NCBI GenBank assembly: GCA_002713215.1
Contig: PAVO01000019.1
Location: 434,001 to 498,000, forward strand
Direction: 5' to 3'
DNA length: 64,000 nucleotides
Source of the DNA: Crocinitomicaceae bacterium
GTDB lineage: Bacteria; Bacteroidota; Bacteroidia; Flavobacteriales_G; Salibacteraceae
The notes under the pieces were generated by a model. That model was not told where the DNA came from and did no database searches. It was given only the letters and a program-made list of their open reading frames with translations. Of this stretch, positions 16,332-25,473 are shown one piece after another (within the stretch, counting starts at the first letter, position 1; every line of letters starts with the position of its first letter). The translations under genes and the position numbers were made by a program.

Positions 16332-17696
16332 ATGACTTTACTGTTAAAAAACGGAACCTTAGTAAATGAAGGAGAAGTATTTAAGGGCTCTATCCTCGTT
16401 GAAGGAAATTATATTAAACAAATAATCAGGGATGATGAACCAATTCCATTACCAGAAGCCAAGGAAGTTATTGACCTGGAAGGAAAATATGTTTTTCCAG
16501 GAATTATTGACGATCAGGTGCACTTTAGAGAGCCGGGGTTGACTCACAAGGCGGATATTCGTACTGAGTCCAGAGCAGCTGTTGCAGGTGGTATTACCAG
16601 CTTTATGGAAATGCCAAATACGGTCCCCAATGCTCTAACAGTTGATCTGCTTGAGGACAAATACGAGATTGCAGCAGAAAGTTCAATTGCCAATTATAGT
16701 TTCTATATGGGCGCTTCTAACGATAATATTGAAGAGGTGCTTAAAGTAGACGGTAAAAAGGTTTGTGGTCTTAAGGTATTCATGGGCTCCAGCACAGGAA
16801 ACATGTTGGTTGATAATGAAACCACACTGAGGAAGATTTTCTCGGAGTGCGATATGCTCATCGCTTCACACTGCGAGGATGAGGATACCATTCGAGCAAA
16901 CACAGCAAAGTTTAAAGCTCAATACGGAGCGGGAATTCCATTTAAATATCACCCACAGATAAGAAGCGAAGAGGCGTGCTACCGATCTTCATCCTTTGCA
17001 GCGGGTTTGGCAAATGAATATGGCGCACACCTGCATATTTTGCATTTGAGTACGGAACGCGAGCTATCCCTTTTTGATCAGAACAAGCCTTTAAAAGATA
17101 AAAACCTTACGGCTGAAGCTTGTGTTCATCATATGTGGTTTAGCGATTCGGATTATGATACATACGGTTCCAGAATAAAATGGAATCCTGCGGTAAAAAA
17201 GGCATCTGACCGCGATGCAATATTGCGAGCCGTGATTAATAACAGAATTGATGTGGTTGCTACCGACCATGCTCCTCATACTGCCAAAGAGAAGTCTCTG
17301 GACTATTGGCGTGCACCTTCAGGAGGTCCGTTGGTTCAGCATGCGTTGGTCTCAATGCTTGAACATGTTGCCCATGGAAGAATTACCATTGAAAAAGTAA
17401 TTGAGAAAATGTGCCATGCACCAGCCGACTTATTTAATGTAGATAAACGTGGTTTTTTAAAGGAAGGCTATTTTGCAGATATAACCGTAGTGGATCTAAA
17501 TTCAAAATGGGAAGTAAGTTCTGGGAATATTCTTTATAAATGTGGCTGGTCTCCCTTCGAAGGTCAGTCTTTTTCGAGTAAGGTGTTGGGAACCTGGGTA
17601 AATGGGAAGCTGGTGTACGATAACCTAAACGGAAACGAGGTAGGTGAAATTATCGAGGCCAATAACGCCATGAGGTTAACCTTTGGCAACAATTGA
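16332..17696 (+). CDS. pyrC: Dihydroorotase
   Basis: Cyclises N-carbamoyl-L-aspartate to dihydroorotate in pyrimidine biosynthesis. The 454-residue protein is of the long, class I amidohydrolase type. It carries the zinc-binding DQVHFREPG motif near residue 60, the SHCEDED segment with a metal His near 180, HILHLST near 236 and the catalytic VATDHAPH near 310. Starts with ATG at 16332. It is followed after 6 bases by the DUF4296 lipoprotein and preceded by the GT2 gene, all on the plus strand, so it is mid-operon. Confidence 0.96.
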   Translation: MTLLLKNGTLVNEGEVFKGSILVEGNYIKQIIRDDEPIPLPEAKEVIDLEGKYVFPGIIDDQVHFREPGLTHKADIRTESRAAVAGGITSFMEMPNTVPNALTVDLLEDKYEIAAESSIANYSFYMGASNDNIEEVLKVDGKKVCGLKVFMGSSTGNMLVDNETTLRKIFSECDMLIASHCEDEDTIRANTAKFKAQYGAGIPFKYHPQIRSEEACYRSSSFAAGLANEYGAHLHILHLSTERELSLFDQNKPLKDKNLTAEACVHHMWFSDSDYDTYGSRIKWNPAVKKASDRDAILRAVINNRIDVVATDHAPHTAKEKSLDYWRAPSGGPLVQHALVSMLEHVAHGRITIEKVIEKMCHAPADLFNVDKRGFLKEGYFADITVVDLNSKWEVSSGNILYKCGWSPFEGQSFSSKVLGTWVNGKLVYDNLNGNEVGEIIEANNAMRLTFGNN

Positions 17697-17702
17697 TTTA
17701 TA

Positions 17703-18059
17703 ATGTTTAGGGTTAGTTTCATCTTTCTTTTGGGTTTGGTTCTTTTTGCCTGTAGCGGTGAACCCAGTGTAAAAAAGCCAGATGATTTATTGAGCCAGGA
17801 ACAAATGGTTGAAGTATTGTATGAAATGGGCCTTACCGAGGCAGCTTATCATGGGCGTACCCGAGAGGATACGCTGGCTTTGGAAAAATTTAAACAGCGA
17901 ATTGTATTCAACTATGAAGAATTAGGAATCACCCGGGAGCAATTCGAAAGCAGCTACGATTACTACATGCACCAACCGGAAGAACTGGTTAAAATATATA
18001 ACGAAGTTTTAGCCCGGTACAGTACTCGAATTTCTGAAGTTGAGGAGGAAATCGATTAG
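17703..18059 (+). CDS. DUF4296-type small lipoprotein
   Basis: A 118-residue lipoprotein with signal peptide and lipobox (LVLFAC, Cys17), then a mostly helical domain: PDDLLSQEQMVEVLYEMGLTEAAYHG followed by FESSYDYYMHQPEELVKIYNEVL. This matches the Bacteroidota family DUF4296, usually found after dihydroorotase, exactly as here. Its role is unknown; it should be anchored in the periplasm or at the outer membrane. It converges on the epimerase gene with 11 bases between stops. Confidence 0.85.
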   Translation: MFRVSFIFLLGLVLFACSGEPSVKKPDDLLSQEQMVEVLYEMGLTEAAYHGRTREDTLALEKFKQRIVFNYEELGITREQFESSYDYYMHQPEELVKIYNEVLARYSTRISEVEEEID

Positions 18060-18070
18060 GGCCAGTCTAA

Positions 18071-19078
18071 CTATTTACTGTTTTCTTCTAAAAAAATCTG
18101 GGCAGTGTAATCCACCGCTTCATGCACGGTTATAAGCTCAATCCCAATCGCATCTCTTATTTTTTGATTTGAATAAACTTGTTTCGCATTTCCGGCATGG
18201 GCAGTTTCCCGCGTAATTAATGGTTTTGAGTTGCTTATTAATGACCAAAGCCAGTTTGCTCTCCAGGCAATGCTACTCATTGCCCTGCTTGCAAGAATAG
18301 ATGGTGGTTTTTTTCCAAGTGAGCTTGAGATTAATTCAAAGAATCGTTTAAAGGTCATGTTCTCTGAGATTAGAAGAAACCGTTCATTGAATATTTTTTT
18401 TTCTGCCAACTCAATCATAATACGGCTTACATCCCGCACGTCAACAAAGGCATTGCTCCCACGAGAATAAAACTTCAATCCGTTCCAAACCGTTTTAAAA
18501 ACATTGGTACTGCTTTTTCCCCACTCACCGGTACCAATTATAACCCCAGGATTGACAACCGAAACATTTAGGCCTTCTTCCGAGCCTCTCCAAACTTCAA
18601 GCTCTGAATAGTATTTGGTATAACTGTAGAATGAATTTCGGGTTCCGGCATCCCAGTTGCATTTTTCGTCAATGGTTACGCCTTTTTTTTGCTTTCCGAT
18701 AGCAGCCGTGGAGCTTACATAAATAAGTTGATTAACATTGTTTTCGATTGCGGCATTTACGATGTTGGCGGTTCCATTAATATTTATGGCCTCCATCTTA
18801 TCCTTATCCCTGGGGTCGAAACTAACCAGTGCAGCACAATGAAAAATTCGTTTGATTCCTTTTAATGAATCCGATATACTTCCAATATCCACAATATCAC
18901 CATCGTACCATTTTATCTTCTGGTAGAGGTCTTCCGACTGGTTACGCTTAAATAAATTTTTGATGGGTGTTAGGTTTGATGACTTTCGTTTGAAAGCGGT
19001 GACTTCTTCACCTTTTTTCAATAAATCGAGGACAAGTTGAGATCCAACTATTCCAGTGCTACCAGTTACCAGATTCAT
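18071..19078 (-). CDS. NAD(P)-dependent epimerase/dehydratase family protein
   Basis: A 335-residue extended short-chain dehydrogenase. Rossmann motif TGSTGIVGS at residues 5-13, YVSSTAAIG near 130 and the catalytic YxxxK in SYTKYYSELE (Y-S-Y-T-K) near 160. The C-terminal part is that of sugar or steroid-type epimerases; the substrate cannot be told. The ATG is only about seven bases below a TAATTTCG box (19092-19085), so the mRNA may have almost no leader. Confidence 0.88.
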   Translation of the reverse strand: MNLVTGSTGIVGSQLVLDLLKKGEEVTAFKRKSSNLTPIKNLFKRNQSEDLYQKIKWYDGDIVDIGSISDSLKGIKRIFHCAALVSFDPRDKDKMEAININGTANIVNAAIENNVNQLIYVSSTAAIGKQKKGVTIDEKCNWDAGTRNSFYSYTKYYSELEVWRGSEEGLNVSVVNPGVIIGTGEWGKSSTNVFKTVWNGLKFYSRGSNAFVDVRDVSRIMIELAEKKIFNERFLLISENMTFKRFFELISSSLGKKPPSILASRAMSSIAWRANWLWSLISNSKPLITRETAHAGNAKQVYSNQKIRDAIGIELITVHEAVDYTAQIFLEENSK

Positions 19079-19216
19079 CGGCAGCGAAATTAGTCAAGTT
19101 ATGGTTTAATTAAATTATTTATTGGAGCTAATAATATGAAAAACTGATAAGCAACCCAGACCTTTTGGCAATTCCTTCAACCCGCATTAGTCCATATGCT
19201 TACAGCCTATCAGGCT

Positions 19217-19711
19217 TTATTTCATTTTACCATTAAATTCTGTTTTAAGAAATGTTTGTTTCCAAGTATCATTTTCATAAATACCTATTATAAAGCCATA
19301 AGAACCTTCACTTATATAAATCCACATTTCGGTTACAAGTGTTCCTCCATAATCATATTTATAAATTAAATTATTTCCATTAGCCTCAACGGTTCCTTCA
19401 GTTAAACCGCCAAAGACATCGAATTCCCAAAATTTTATTTTTTTTGATTTTTCATCATATTGCCTTATTCCATGATTTCTTAAACCATATTCCGTTTGTT
19501 CTTTATTTGTAAACCCCATAGATTGAACTTTGACAATCTTGTTGTTTAGAGAAAATTCAAAACTGATTTCTTGTTTAAATAGACTTCCATCACCCCATTC
19601 TCCTTCAGCATACCAAACATAGTTTTCTAATGGTCTAAATATGTCTAATGGGTTTTCTTGGGCCATTAGCATAATTGGTGCTAAAAAGATAAGTAGGGAT
19701 ATTTTTTTCAT
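19217..19711 (-). CDS. Exported protein of unknown function (lipocalin-like)
   Basis: A 164-residue protein with a signal peptide (MKKISLLIFLAPIMLMAQ). The rest is almost all beta-strand with Trp/Gly-rich turns (NYVWYAEGEWGDG, KIKFWEFDVFGG, GSYGFIIGIYENDTWKQ), giving the look of a lipocalin or DUF1579-like barrel that could bind a small ligand. I cannot name a family with confidence. It stands alone, 140 bases from the epimerase start and 100 bases below the VOC gene, whose terminator separates the two. Confidence 0.6.
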   Translation of the reverse strand: MKKISLLIFLAPIMLMAQENPLDIFRPLENYVWYAEGEWGDGSLFKQEISFEFSLNNKIVKVQSMGFTNKEQTEYGLRNHGIRQYDEKSKKIKFWEFDVFGGLTEGTVEANGNNLIYKYDYGGTLVTEMWIYISEGSYGFIIGIYENDTWKQTFLKTEFNGKMK

Positions 19712-19762
19712 AACTCTAATTTAATTAGTTCATTTTTAGTTTGCGGCCAACAACAATGGTAA

Positions 19763-19808
19763 TAAAACAAAAAATCGCCACTCCGAACTGCAATCGAAGT
19801 GACGATTT
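19763..19808 (-). terminator. Intrinsic terminator after the VOC gene
   Basis: An 11-base stem with one mismatch (AAATCGCCACT at 19772-19782 against AGTGACGATTT at 19798-19808), followed on the minus strand by TTTTTTGTTTT. It starts 7 bases after the VOC stop and separates it from the lipocalin-like gene. Confidence 0.75.
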
Positions 19809-19814
19809 AAGATA

Positions 19815-20195
19815 TTAATTGCTGGAATGCAAGGCAACTCGGTTACCTTCAGTATCCATGATTTGCGCAATAAACCCAAATTCACCAATGCCCATTTTGG
19901 GAACCAATACTTTACCGCCATTTGATTCAACTTTGTCAAGCGATTCTTGCAAGTCTGGCTCGCATGAAAAGTAAACAACTGAACCTTCAGCACTTGGCGC
20001 ATAGCCTTCACCTTTAATTAGGGTTCCGGCAGACCCTGGTGCCCCTTGACTCCATGGAAACCAAGCCATTTTGTTTGGCCCCATATCATTTAGGTTCAAT
20101 TCTACATCAAGGATGTTTTGATAAAAACCAACCGCTCTATCCATATCATTTACTGGTATTTCAAACCAAGTAACCACATTCATTTCTTGTGACAT
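19815..20195 (-). CDS. VOC-family (glyoxalase-like) protein
   Basis: A 126-residue single-domain vicinal-oxygen-chelate protein: VTWFEIPVNDMDRAVGFYQNIL at the start, then the paired beta-alpha-beta-beta-beta units ending in GFIAQIMDTEGNRVALHS. Its E/H candidates fit a metal-binding VOC site only partly, so it may be a metal enzyme or a small-molecule binding protein. It is divergent from a GlxA-type regulator that may control it, and it ends at a good intrinsic terminator, so it is probably monocistronic. Confidence 0.85.
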   Translation of the reverse strand: MSQEMNVVTWFEIPVNDMDRAVGFYQNILDVELNLNDMGPNKMAWFPWSQGAPGSAGTLIKGEGYAPSAEGSVVYFSCEPDLQESLDKVESNGGKVLVPKMGIGEFGFIAQIMDTEGNRVALHSSN

Positions 20196-20334
20196 AATTC
20201 TAGTGTTTTAATTGTTTAAACGTTTTAGGTTACAATTTTATGGCACATTTACAACTCTTTTGGTGGGTATTTCCGACAACCTTGAGGGTGGATAGTGCCA
20301 AAAGAATAATGTAACATTGCTTAAAATTTGTGGT

Positions 20335-21321
20335 ATGAAACGCATTTCTATAATAGTTCCAAATGGCCAGTCGGTATTGAGTAGTATAATTGGACCTTTT
20401 AAGGTGTTTAGCGAGGCTAACCGATATTTGGTTGAGGTGCTGGGAAAGGAAGCGTTCTTTAGCATTCAATTGGTTGGGCTTGGGAAGGATCAACCGCTTT
20501 ATGGAGGGGCCTTTAGTGTTAACCCTCAGGCTCATATTCAGGACGTCAAAAAAACCGATATGGTAATAATCCCTGCCATTTTTGGAGATTTTGCTCAGGA
20601 AATTGAAAATAACTCTCCTTACATTCCATGGATAAAAGAACAATACCGAAATGGGGCTGAGGTTGCTAGCCTTTGCATGGGAGCGTTTATTCTTGCTTCT
20701 ACCGGATTGTTAAAAGGCCAGAAATGTACTACGCATTGGTTTGGTATTGAGCCCTTTAAGGTCATGTTTCCGGACGTAGAAGTGGTAGGAGAAAAAATTA
20801 TTACCGAGTCCAATGGATTGTATTCCAGTGGTGGTGCATATTCCTTTTTAAACCTCATTCTTTATATAGTGGAAAAGTATTGTGGACGAGAAGTCGCGCT
20901 TCATTGTGCCAAGTTCTTCGAAATTGAAATTGATCGCTTTTCACAAAGTCATTTTTCGATATTCAAAGGCCAAAAAGTACACAATGATGAGGCAGTATTG
21001 CAGACCCAGGGATACATTGAACATCACTTCAAGAAAAAAATTAGTGTTGATGAACTAGCAGAAATGTGTAATGTAAGCCGCAGGAGTTTTATCCGAAGAT
21101 TTAAGGCCGCCACCGACAATACCCCAATTGAATACGTTCAGCGTGTAAGAATAGAAGCTGCCAAAAAACTGCTGGAATCAAGCAATGAAAACGTAAACGA
21201 AGTAATGTTTGAAGTGGGTTATTCGGATGCAAAAACGTTTAGAAATCTTTTTAAGAAAATGGTGGGTCTTTCCCCTGTACAATACAGGAGTAAATACAAT
21301 CGAATGCATGCTGTTGCCTAA
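20335..21321 (+). CDS. GlxA-type transcriptional regulator (DJ-1/PfpI + AraC)
   Basis: A 328-residue two-domain regulator. Residues ~1-190 form a DJ-1/PfpI-like amidotransferase fold with a Cys at the nucleophile elbow (SLCMGAFILASTG). Residues ~220-325 hold two helix-turn-helix motifs of AraC type (SVDELAEMCNVSRRSFIRRF and NVNEVMFEVGYSDAKTFRNLF). The ATG at 20335 (KRISIIVPNGQ) matches family starts better than the TTG at 20317. It is divergent from the VOC gene with a 139-base spacer, which suggests it regulates it; the ligand is unknown. Confidence 0.9.
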   Translation: MKRISIIVPNGQSVLSSIIGPFKVFSEANRYLVEVLGKEAFFSIQLVGLGKDQPLYGGAFSVNPQAHIQDVKKTDMVIIPAIFGDFAQEIENNSPYIPWIKEQYRNGAEVASLCMGAFILASTGLLKGQKCTTHWFGIEPFKVMFPDVEVVGEKIITESNGLYSSGGAYSFLNLILYIVEKYCGREVALHCAKFFEIEIDRFSQSHFSIFKGQKVHNDEAVLQTQGYIEHHFKKKISVDELAEMCNVSRRSFIRRFKAATDNTPIEYVQRVRIEAAKKLLESSNENVNEVMFEVGYSDAKTFRNLFKKMVGLSPVQYRSKYNRMHAVA

Positions 21322-21390
21322 TTAGCCAGGCTCCATGTTAACCAAAACCAAATTTTTGGAGGATTAATTCGGTCACATACTTAGGGCAAA

Positions 21391-21398
21391 TATCTTTG
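21391..21398 (+). promoter_or_regulatory. -7 box for tyrS
   Basis: TATCTTTG, a perfect TAnnTTTG match followed by CGGCCGATT, 22 bases upstream of the tyrS ATG. No consensus -33 TTG at the expected distance was found. Confidence 0.5.
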
Positions 21399-21420
21399 CG
21401 GCCGATTTCAGAACAAGAAG

Positions 21421-22692
21421 ATGAATTTTATAGAAGAACTAAAATGGCGTGGAATGATTCACGACATTATGCCGGGAACAGAAGAAGCAATGAGCAAACC
21501 AGCAGCCGGTTATATTGGATTTGATCCTACGGCTGATAGTCTTCATATCGGTTCATTGGTTCAGATAATGATATTGGTTCATTTGCAAAAGGCAGGCCAT
21601 AAGCCAATTGCATTAATTGGCGGTGCCACAGGAATGGTGGGTGACCCAAGTGGAAAATCCAAGGAAAGAAACCTCTTGAATCAGGCTGAAATTGAAAAAA
21701 ACATTGCTGGTCAACGAGCTCAACTGGAAAAATTCCTCGATTTTGATTGTGGTGATAACTCAGCAGAGATTGTAAATAATTACGATTGGTTTAAGGACTT
21801 CAATTTTCTCGATTTTATTCGCGATGTAGGCAAGCACATAACCGTCAACTACATGATGGCCAAGGATTCAGTTAAGTCGAGGTTAGAAACAGGCATCTCA
21901 TTTACAGAGTTTTCTTACCAATTGGTTCAGGGGTATGATTTTTATTGGCTCAACAAACACAAGAATTGTATTGTTCAGTTAGGAGGCTCCGATCAATGGG
22001 GTAACATTGTTACAGGGACCGAGTTGATAAGAAGAATGGGCGTCGGAGAAGCATTTGCCGTAACAACTCCACTAATTAAAAAAGCAGATGGGACCAAGTT
22101 TGGTAAAACCGAATCCGGGAATGTCTGGTTGGATAAGAAGAGAACAAGTCCCTATCAATTCTACCAATATTGGTTGAGGAGTAGCGATGAAGATGCAAAA
22201 AACTACATTAAGATTTTTACGCTAAAGCCGGAAGAAGAAATAAAGGCACTTATCGCGGAACATTATCAAGCACCAGGTCTACGGTTGTTACAAAAAGCCT
22301 TGGCTAAAGACATTACAATTCGCGTACATTCAGAAGAAGATTTTGAGAATGCTCTAGAGGCTTCCAATATTTTGTATGGTAAATCTACTTCAGAAGCTTT
22401 GAAAAAACTTTCAGAAGAGGATATGTTGTCCGTGTTTGAGGGAGTTCCAAAATCAGAAATCTCAATGGACGACTTGGAGAAGGGGATTAATCTCGTGGAC
22501 ATGTTGGTTGAAAAAACCCACTTTTTACCCTCTAATAAAGAAGCAAGACGAGCTATAAAAGAGAACTCAGTAAGTGTGAATAAGGATAAAGTTTCAGCAG
22601 AAATTATTATTGATAAGTCACATTTGGTATCTGAAAAGTACCTGCTTTTACAGCGAGGGAAGAAAAAACTCTTTTTGGTAAAAGCAATCTAA
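21421..22692 (+). CDS. tyrS: Tyrosyl-tRNA synthetase
   Basis: Charges tRNA-Tyr. The 423-residue class I synthetase has the HIGH-type motif in [10 protein letters not shown] near residue 40, the tyrosine-binding QGYDFYWLN and [10 protein letters not shown] blocks, the KMSKS equivalent KFGKT near 229 and a C-terminal S4-like RNA-binding domain ([15 protein letters not shown] to [13 protein letters not shown]). Length and motifs are normal. Its stop overlaps the stop of the convergent LuxE-like gene by four bases. Confidence 0.97.
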   Translation: MNFIEELKWRGMIHDIMPGTEEAMSKPAAGYIGFDPTADSLHIGSLVQIMILVHLQKAGHKPIALIGGATGMVGDPSGKSKERNLLNQAEIEKNIAGQRAQLEKFLDFDCGDNSAEIVNNYDWFKDFNFLDFIRDVGKHITVNYMMAKDSVKSRLETGISFTEFSYQLVQGYDFYWLNKHKNCIVQLGGSDQWGNIVTGTELIRRMGVGEAFAVTTPLIKKADGTKFGKTESGNVWLDKKRTSPYQFYQYWLRSSDEDAKNYIKIFTLKPEEEIKALIAEHYQAPGLRLLQKALAKDITIRVHSEEDFENALEASNILYGKSTSEALKKLSEEDMLSVFEGVPKSEISMDDLEKGINLVDMLVEKTHFLPSNKEARRAIKENSVSVNKDKVSAEIIIDKSHLVSEKYLLLQRGKKKLFLVKAI

Positions 22693-23663
22693 ACGGCTAG
22701 TAAATTACAGCCTCTTATGTCACTGTTGTCAAATCTGCCAAGAACTTCAAACTGGCCTAATTGGTTAACCGTTCCCAAATCCTGAGTTGCAATAAACGAG
22801 CAGGAATCCTGGTTGGCCAGGTCGATTATATTAATCCCTCCTGTTTTATTGCTGCCAAGTTGACTCAACGGGTCTGATGTATCCCGAATAACTACTTTCA
22901 TCCAGGGAGGACAATTAAAGATCCCGTCTGCGGAAGAGTATGCCTGAGAAAGGAGTTCGGTCATCCCATATTCCGAATGAATTTTGTCTACTCCCAGGTT
23001 TGTGCTTAGTTCTTTATGAACTTCTTCGCGGGTCATTTCCTTTTTTCTTCCCTTCATTCCACCGGTTTCCATTACCAGGGTTGAGTTAAGTTGTTGGGGA
23101 AAAGCTTCAGCAAAATCGAGTAAACCAAATGTTACTCCCAATAAAATTGTAGGAATATTATTTTTTTCCGCCCACTTTAGCTTGGTATCGAGGCTTTCAA
23201 ACTCGTCTAAAAAGAATCCGCTCTCTTCATACTGGCTGCTTTTTATAAGGTTCTCTGCCATATAAATCAACGAAGATCCCGACCGTTCCAGGTAGGAGGG
23301 AAGCAACGCTAAAAACAAGTAGTTGGAGATGTTACCGTAAAAATTGTTGAAGCAGGTATTAAAACTCTTTTTGTAATTGGTAATGCATCGCAAGTGATGG
23401 TTCGAGACACCAACACCAGTTGTTGAAGAGCTTGTAAATGTAATTTCCGGTGTAAATGAGCCGGTTATTACTTCCTTGGATTTAAAAAACTCGATAGGTA
23501 AAAAAGTTATTTCTTCCAGCGATTTCGGGTTTGGGTTACCTCCTACCAGATTAACATACTGTTTAAGAATCTGGTTATTTCGATATTGATAGTCAAATGT
23601 CTTAAAGCAAGCGTTTTCAAATTCATTGACAGATTTAATTTGAATGAACTCAAAGTTTGACAT
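22689..23663 (-). CDS. LuxE-like acyl-protein synthetase/acyltransferase
   Basis: A 324-residue protein of the LuxE family (ANL-related adenylate-forming fold). Recognisable are the N-terminal [14 protein letters not shown], the Ser/Thr-rich adenylate loop [15 protein letters not shown] and the [13 protein letters not shown] motif that corresponds to the YGxTE block of adenylating enzymes. It probably activates or transfers an acyl group; the substrate is unknown. The ATG at 23663 is preferred over the upstream start at 23690. No luxC, luxD or luciferase gene is nearby, so it is not a light-emission gene. Confidence 0.8.
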   Translation of the reverse strand: MSNFEFIQIKSVNEFENACFKTFDYQYRNNQILKQYVNLVGGNPNPKSLEEITFLPIEFFKSKEVITGSFTPEITFTSSSTTGVGVSNHHLRCITNYKKSFNTCFNNFYGNISNYLFLALLPSYLERSGSSLIYMAENLIKSSQYEESGFFLDEFESLDTKLKWAEKNNIPTILLGVTFGLLDFAEAFPQQLNSTLVMETGGMKGRKKEMTREEVHKELSTNLGVDKIHSEYGMTELLSQAYSSADGIFNCPPWMKVVIRDTSDPLSQLGSNKTGGINIIDLANQDSCSFIATQDLGTVNQLGQFEVLGRFDNSDIRGCNLLAV

Positions 23664-23708
23664 AACAAAATTTATGTGGAGCCTTGGCAACGGTAGAAAG
23701 AACCTGAA

Positions 23709-24005
23709 CTAAATCTTTGCCCGATTGACAGGAGGCGTACTTAGCAAATCGTCTTCTTTAATTTCATTTTCCATCAGTTCACCACTTTCGTTCTTGAAAA
23801 TAACCTTGTAGAATTTTTCCCCCTTTTTTACGATTTGTTTTTCAATAAGCATGGGATGCTGGTCAACTTTATAGTACACAACTTCACCTTCCTGGTATTT
23901 AAAAGTTTCACCTTTTGGAAGCTTTCCAGAACCAATACAGGAAATCAGGAAAAAGCTTACAGCTAATCCCATTAAAACGATCTTAAGTATGTGGTTAAAT
24001 CTCAT
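23709..24005 (-). CDS. Small lipoprotein of unknown function
   Basis: A 98-residue lipoprotein: signal peptide with lipobox LISC (Cys23), then a small charged, beta-rich domain with a repeated KGE motif (KGETFKYQEGEVVYYKV, KKGEKFYKVIF) that looks like a short SH3-like or KOW-like barrel. No family recognised. It lies 45 bases upstream of the LuxE-like gene on the same strand and may share its transcript. Confidence 0.6.
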   Translation of the reverse strand: MRFNHILKIVLMGLAVSFFLISCIGSGKLPKGETFKYQEGEVVYYKVDQHPMLIEKQIVKKGEKFYKVIFKNESGELMENEIKEDDLLSTPPVNRAKI

Positions 24006-24111
24006 TCCAGAAACGGTCCTAAGTTGAACTTACACAAATGTAGGAAATTAACTATAATTCCTTAGCCAATACCACTTAATAGTACTACTTAAAAATTCGT
24101 TTGCGATGTAT

Positions 24112-24119
24112 TATCTTTG
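24112..24119 (+). promoter_or_regulatory. -7 box before a lipoprotein gene
   Basis: TATCTTTG, an exact TAnnTTTG match. It lies 8 bases upstream of the TTG at 24128, so transcription would begin nearly at the start codon. It also lies downstream of the alternative TTG at 24101, which argues against that longer start. Confidence 0.5.
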
Positions 24120-24127
24120 ACGACGCT

Positions 24128-24661
24128 TTGAAGAGGCTACTATTTATACCGCTAAGTCTTTTGATTTTAATTACTTCTTGCAAAAAAGAATCTTGTGAGA
24201 ACAATATCCCTGTGGTAAGTTTTAAAGAGGTTCAAAGAAGTCTCAATACCACGGTTGTTGTGTTTAATGTAATTGACTGTGACGGTGATATTGGGCTAAA
24301 TCAAACCGACACTACCGATGGATATAGGTACAATGCATTTGTGGATATTCGTCCATGGCAAAACGGTGATTGGGCAGATAAAACGTTCGATTATAACGAT
24401 ACTAGCTATGTTGAAATAAAGAATGATAGTGGGGTTGTTATAGGTTATGACACAATAATTGACGTATTAAACTACTATTACCGTGTTCCCGTTGTGGAAA
24501 ACAACAGCAGGTCTGATATTTATGAGGCGGAAATTGAACTTGATCTTGGGACCACCTTTTTTGGTTTCGATACTTTTAGGTTTGAGGTTAAGATGAAGGA
24601 TCGGTCACTTAACATGAGTAACACAACCCTTTCTCCAACCCAGTTTTCGTTTAGCAATTAG
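24128..24661 (+). CDS. Bacteroidota lipoprotein with DGDIG motif
   Basis: A 177-residue lipoprotein with signal peptide RLLFIPLSLLILITSC and CKKESCENN after the lipobox. The body is a beta-rich single domain with the motif DCDGDIGL, a pattern common in a family of Bacteroidota surface lipoproteins of unknown function. The TTG at 24128 is preferred to the TTG at 24101 because a promoter box lies between them and the signal peptide then starts directly. Convergent with the SGNH hydrolase gene (6 bases apart). Confidence 0.65.
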   Translation: MKRLLFIPLSLLILITSCKKESCENNIPVVSFKEVQRSLNTTVVVFNVIDCDGDIGLNQTDTTDGYRYNAFVDIRPWQNGDWADKTFDYNDTSYVEIKNDSGVVIGYDTIIDVLNYYYRVPVVENNSRSDIYEAEIELDLGTTFFGFDTFRFEVKMKDRSLNMSNTTLSPTQFSFSN

Positions 24662-24667
24662 CCCCAT

Positions 24668-25357
24668 TTATTTTTCTAGAATCGGGTACAGTTTTGCCCA
24701 AACTGTTTCAGAAATAATACGATGACCCTCAGCAGTAGGATGTATTCCATCAGGAAGGTTTAACTCTTTAATTCCTGCCACATTTTCCAAAAGAAAAGGA
24801 ATCAGTACAACCCCTTCTATGGTGCCAAGTTCAGTGAATATTTGTTCAAACTCCAAAAAGTACTGATCTCCCATACTTGGAGGAACTTTCATTCCGGCCA
24901 GAAGCACCTTCGAATTAGGGTTTTTCATCATGAATTTTTGAATAAGTTGCTCTAAATTGGCTTTGGTTTCCTCCGGTGAATACCCACGCAGGCCATCGTT
25001 AGCCCCCAGTTCAAGTACCATGATATCGATAGGCTCTTTCATAACCCAATCTAACCGCGATAAGCCTCCTTTTGTTGTTTCTCCTGAGTTTCCGGCATTG
25101 ATGCACTCATACTCCAGTCCGATGGAGTCAATTTTGTTTTGAATAAGGCTTGAGAAAGCTTCAGCCGGTTCTAACCCATAGGCTGCGGTAATACTATTAC
25201 CAAAAAACAATATGGTTTTTCTGGTTGAATTTTTATTAACCGGGGTCTCAACCTCTTTGGTGGTTTCACTTTTGGATGTTGAATTCGGAGCCTGGCAAGC
25301 TATAAAGAAGGAAAGTGCCATAGCCGCAACCAGAGCAGATCTCGTAATTATTCTCAT
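24668..25357 (-). CDS. SGNH/GDSL hydrolase lipoprotein (TesA-like arylesterase)
   Basis: A 229-residue lipoprotein esterase. With the ATG at 25357 it begins RIITRSALVAAMALSFFIAC (lipobox FIAC). The catalytic blocks of the SGNH fold are present: ILFFGNSITAAYG with the nucleophile Ser, NAGNSGETT with Gly, ELGANDGLRG with Asn, and LPDGIHPTAEGH with the Asp/His pair. It resembles TesA-type thioesterase/arylesterase. In E. coli tesA sits next to ybbA-ybbP; here the matching ABC pair is downstream across a P-type ATPase gene. Confidence 0.9.
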   Translation of the reverse strand: MRIITRSALVAAMALSFFIACQAPNSTSKSETTKEVETPVNKNSTRKTILFFGNSITAAYGLEPAEAFSSLIQNKIDSIGLEYECINAGNSGETTKGGLSRLDWVMKEPIDIMVLELGANDGLRGYSPEETKANLEQLIQKFMMKNPNSKVLLAGMKVPPSMGDQYFLEFEQIFTELGTIEGVVLIPFLLENVAGIKELNLPDGIHPTAEGHRIISETVWAKLYPILEK

Positions 25358-25473
25358 GTCTATAATTTGATTACAAATGTGTCTCATTGCTGTTTAAAAC
25401 GTATGTTAAAGTTGCAAAAAGTTGTTTAGTTTAGAGGCATCAAAATTTTGGATAAACTGCTTATCACGGCTAA

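Noticed and set aside
20230-20858. Minus-strand reading frames opposite the GlxA-type regulator
   Set aside because: They lie on the reverse strand within a gene with clear family motifs and have no recognisable domains or ribosome-binding site. They are shadows of the real frame.
22689-23663. Bioluminescence (lux) gene
   Set aside because: The protein is LuxE-like but no luxC, luxD, luxA or luxB is in the window. LuxE-type proteins occur widely in non-luminous Bacteroidota.
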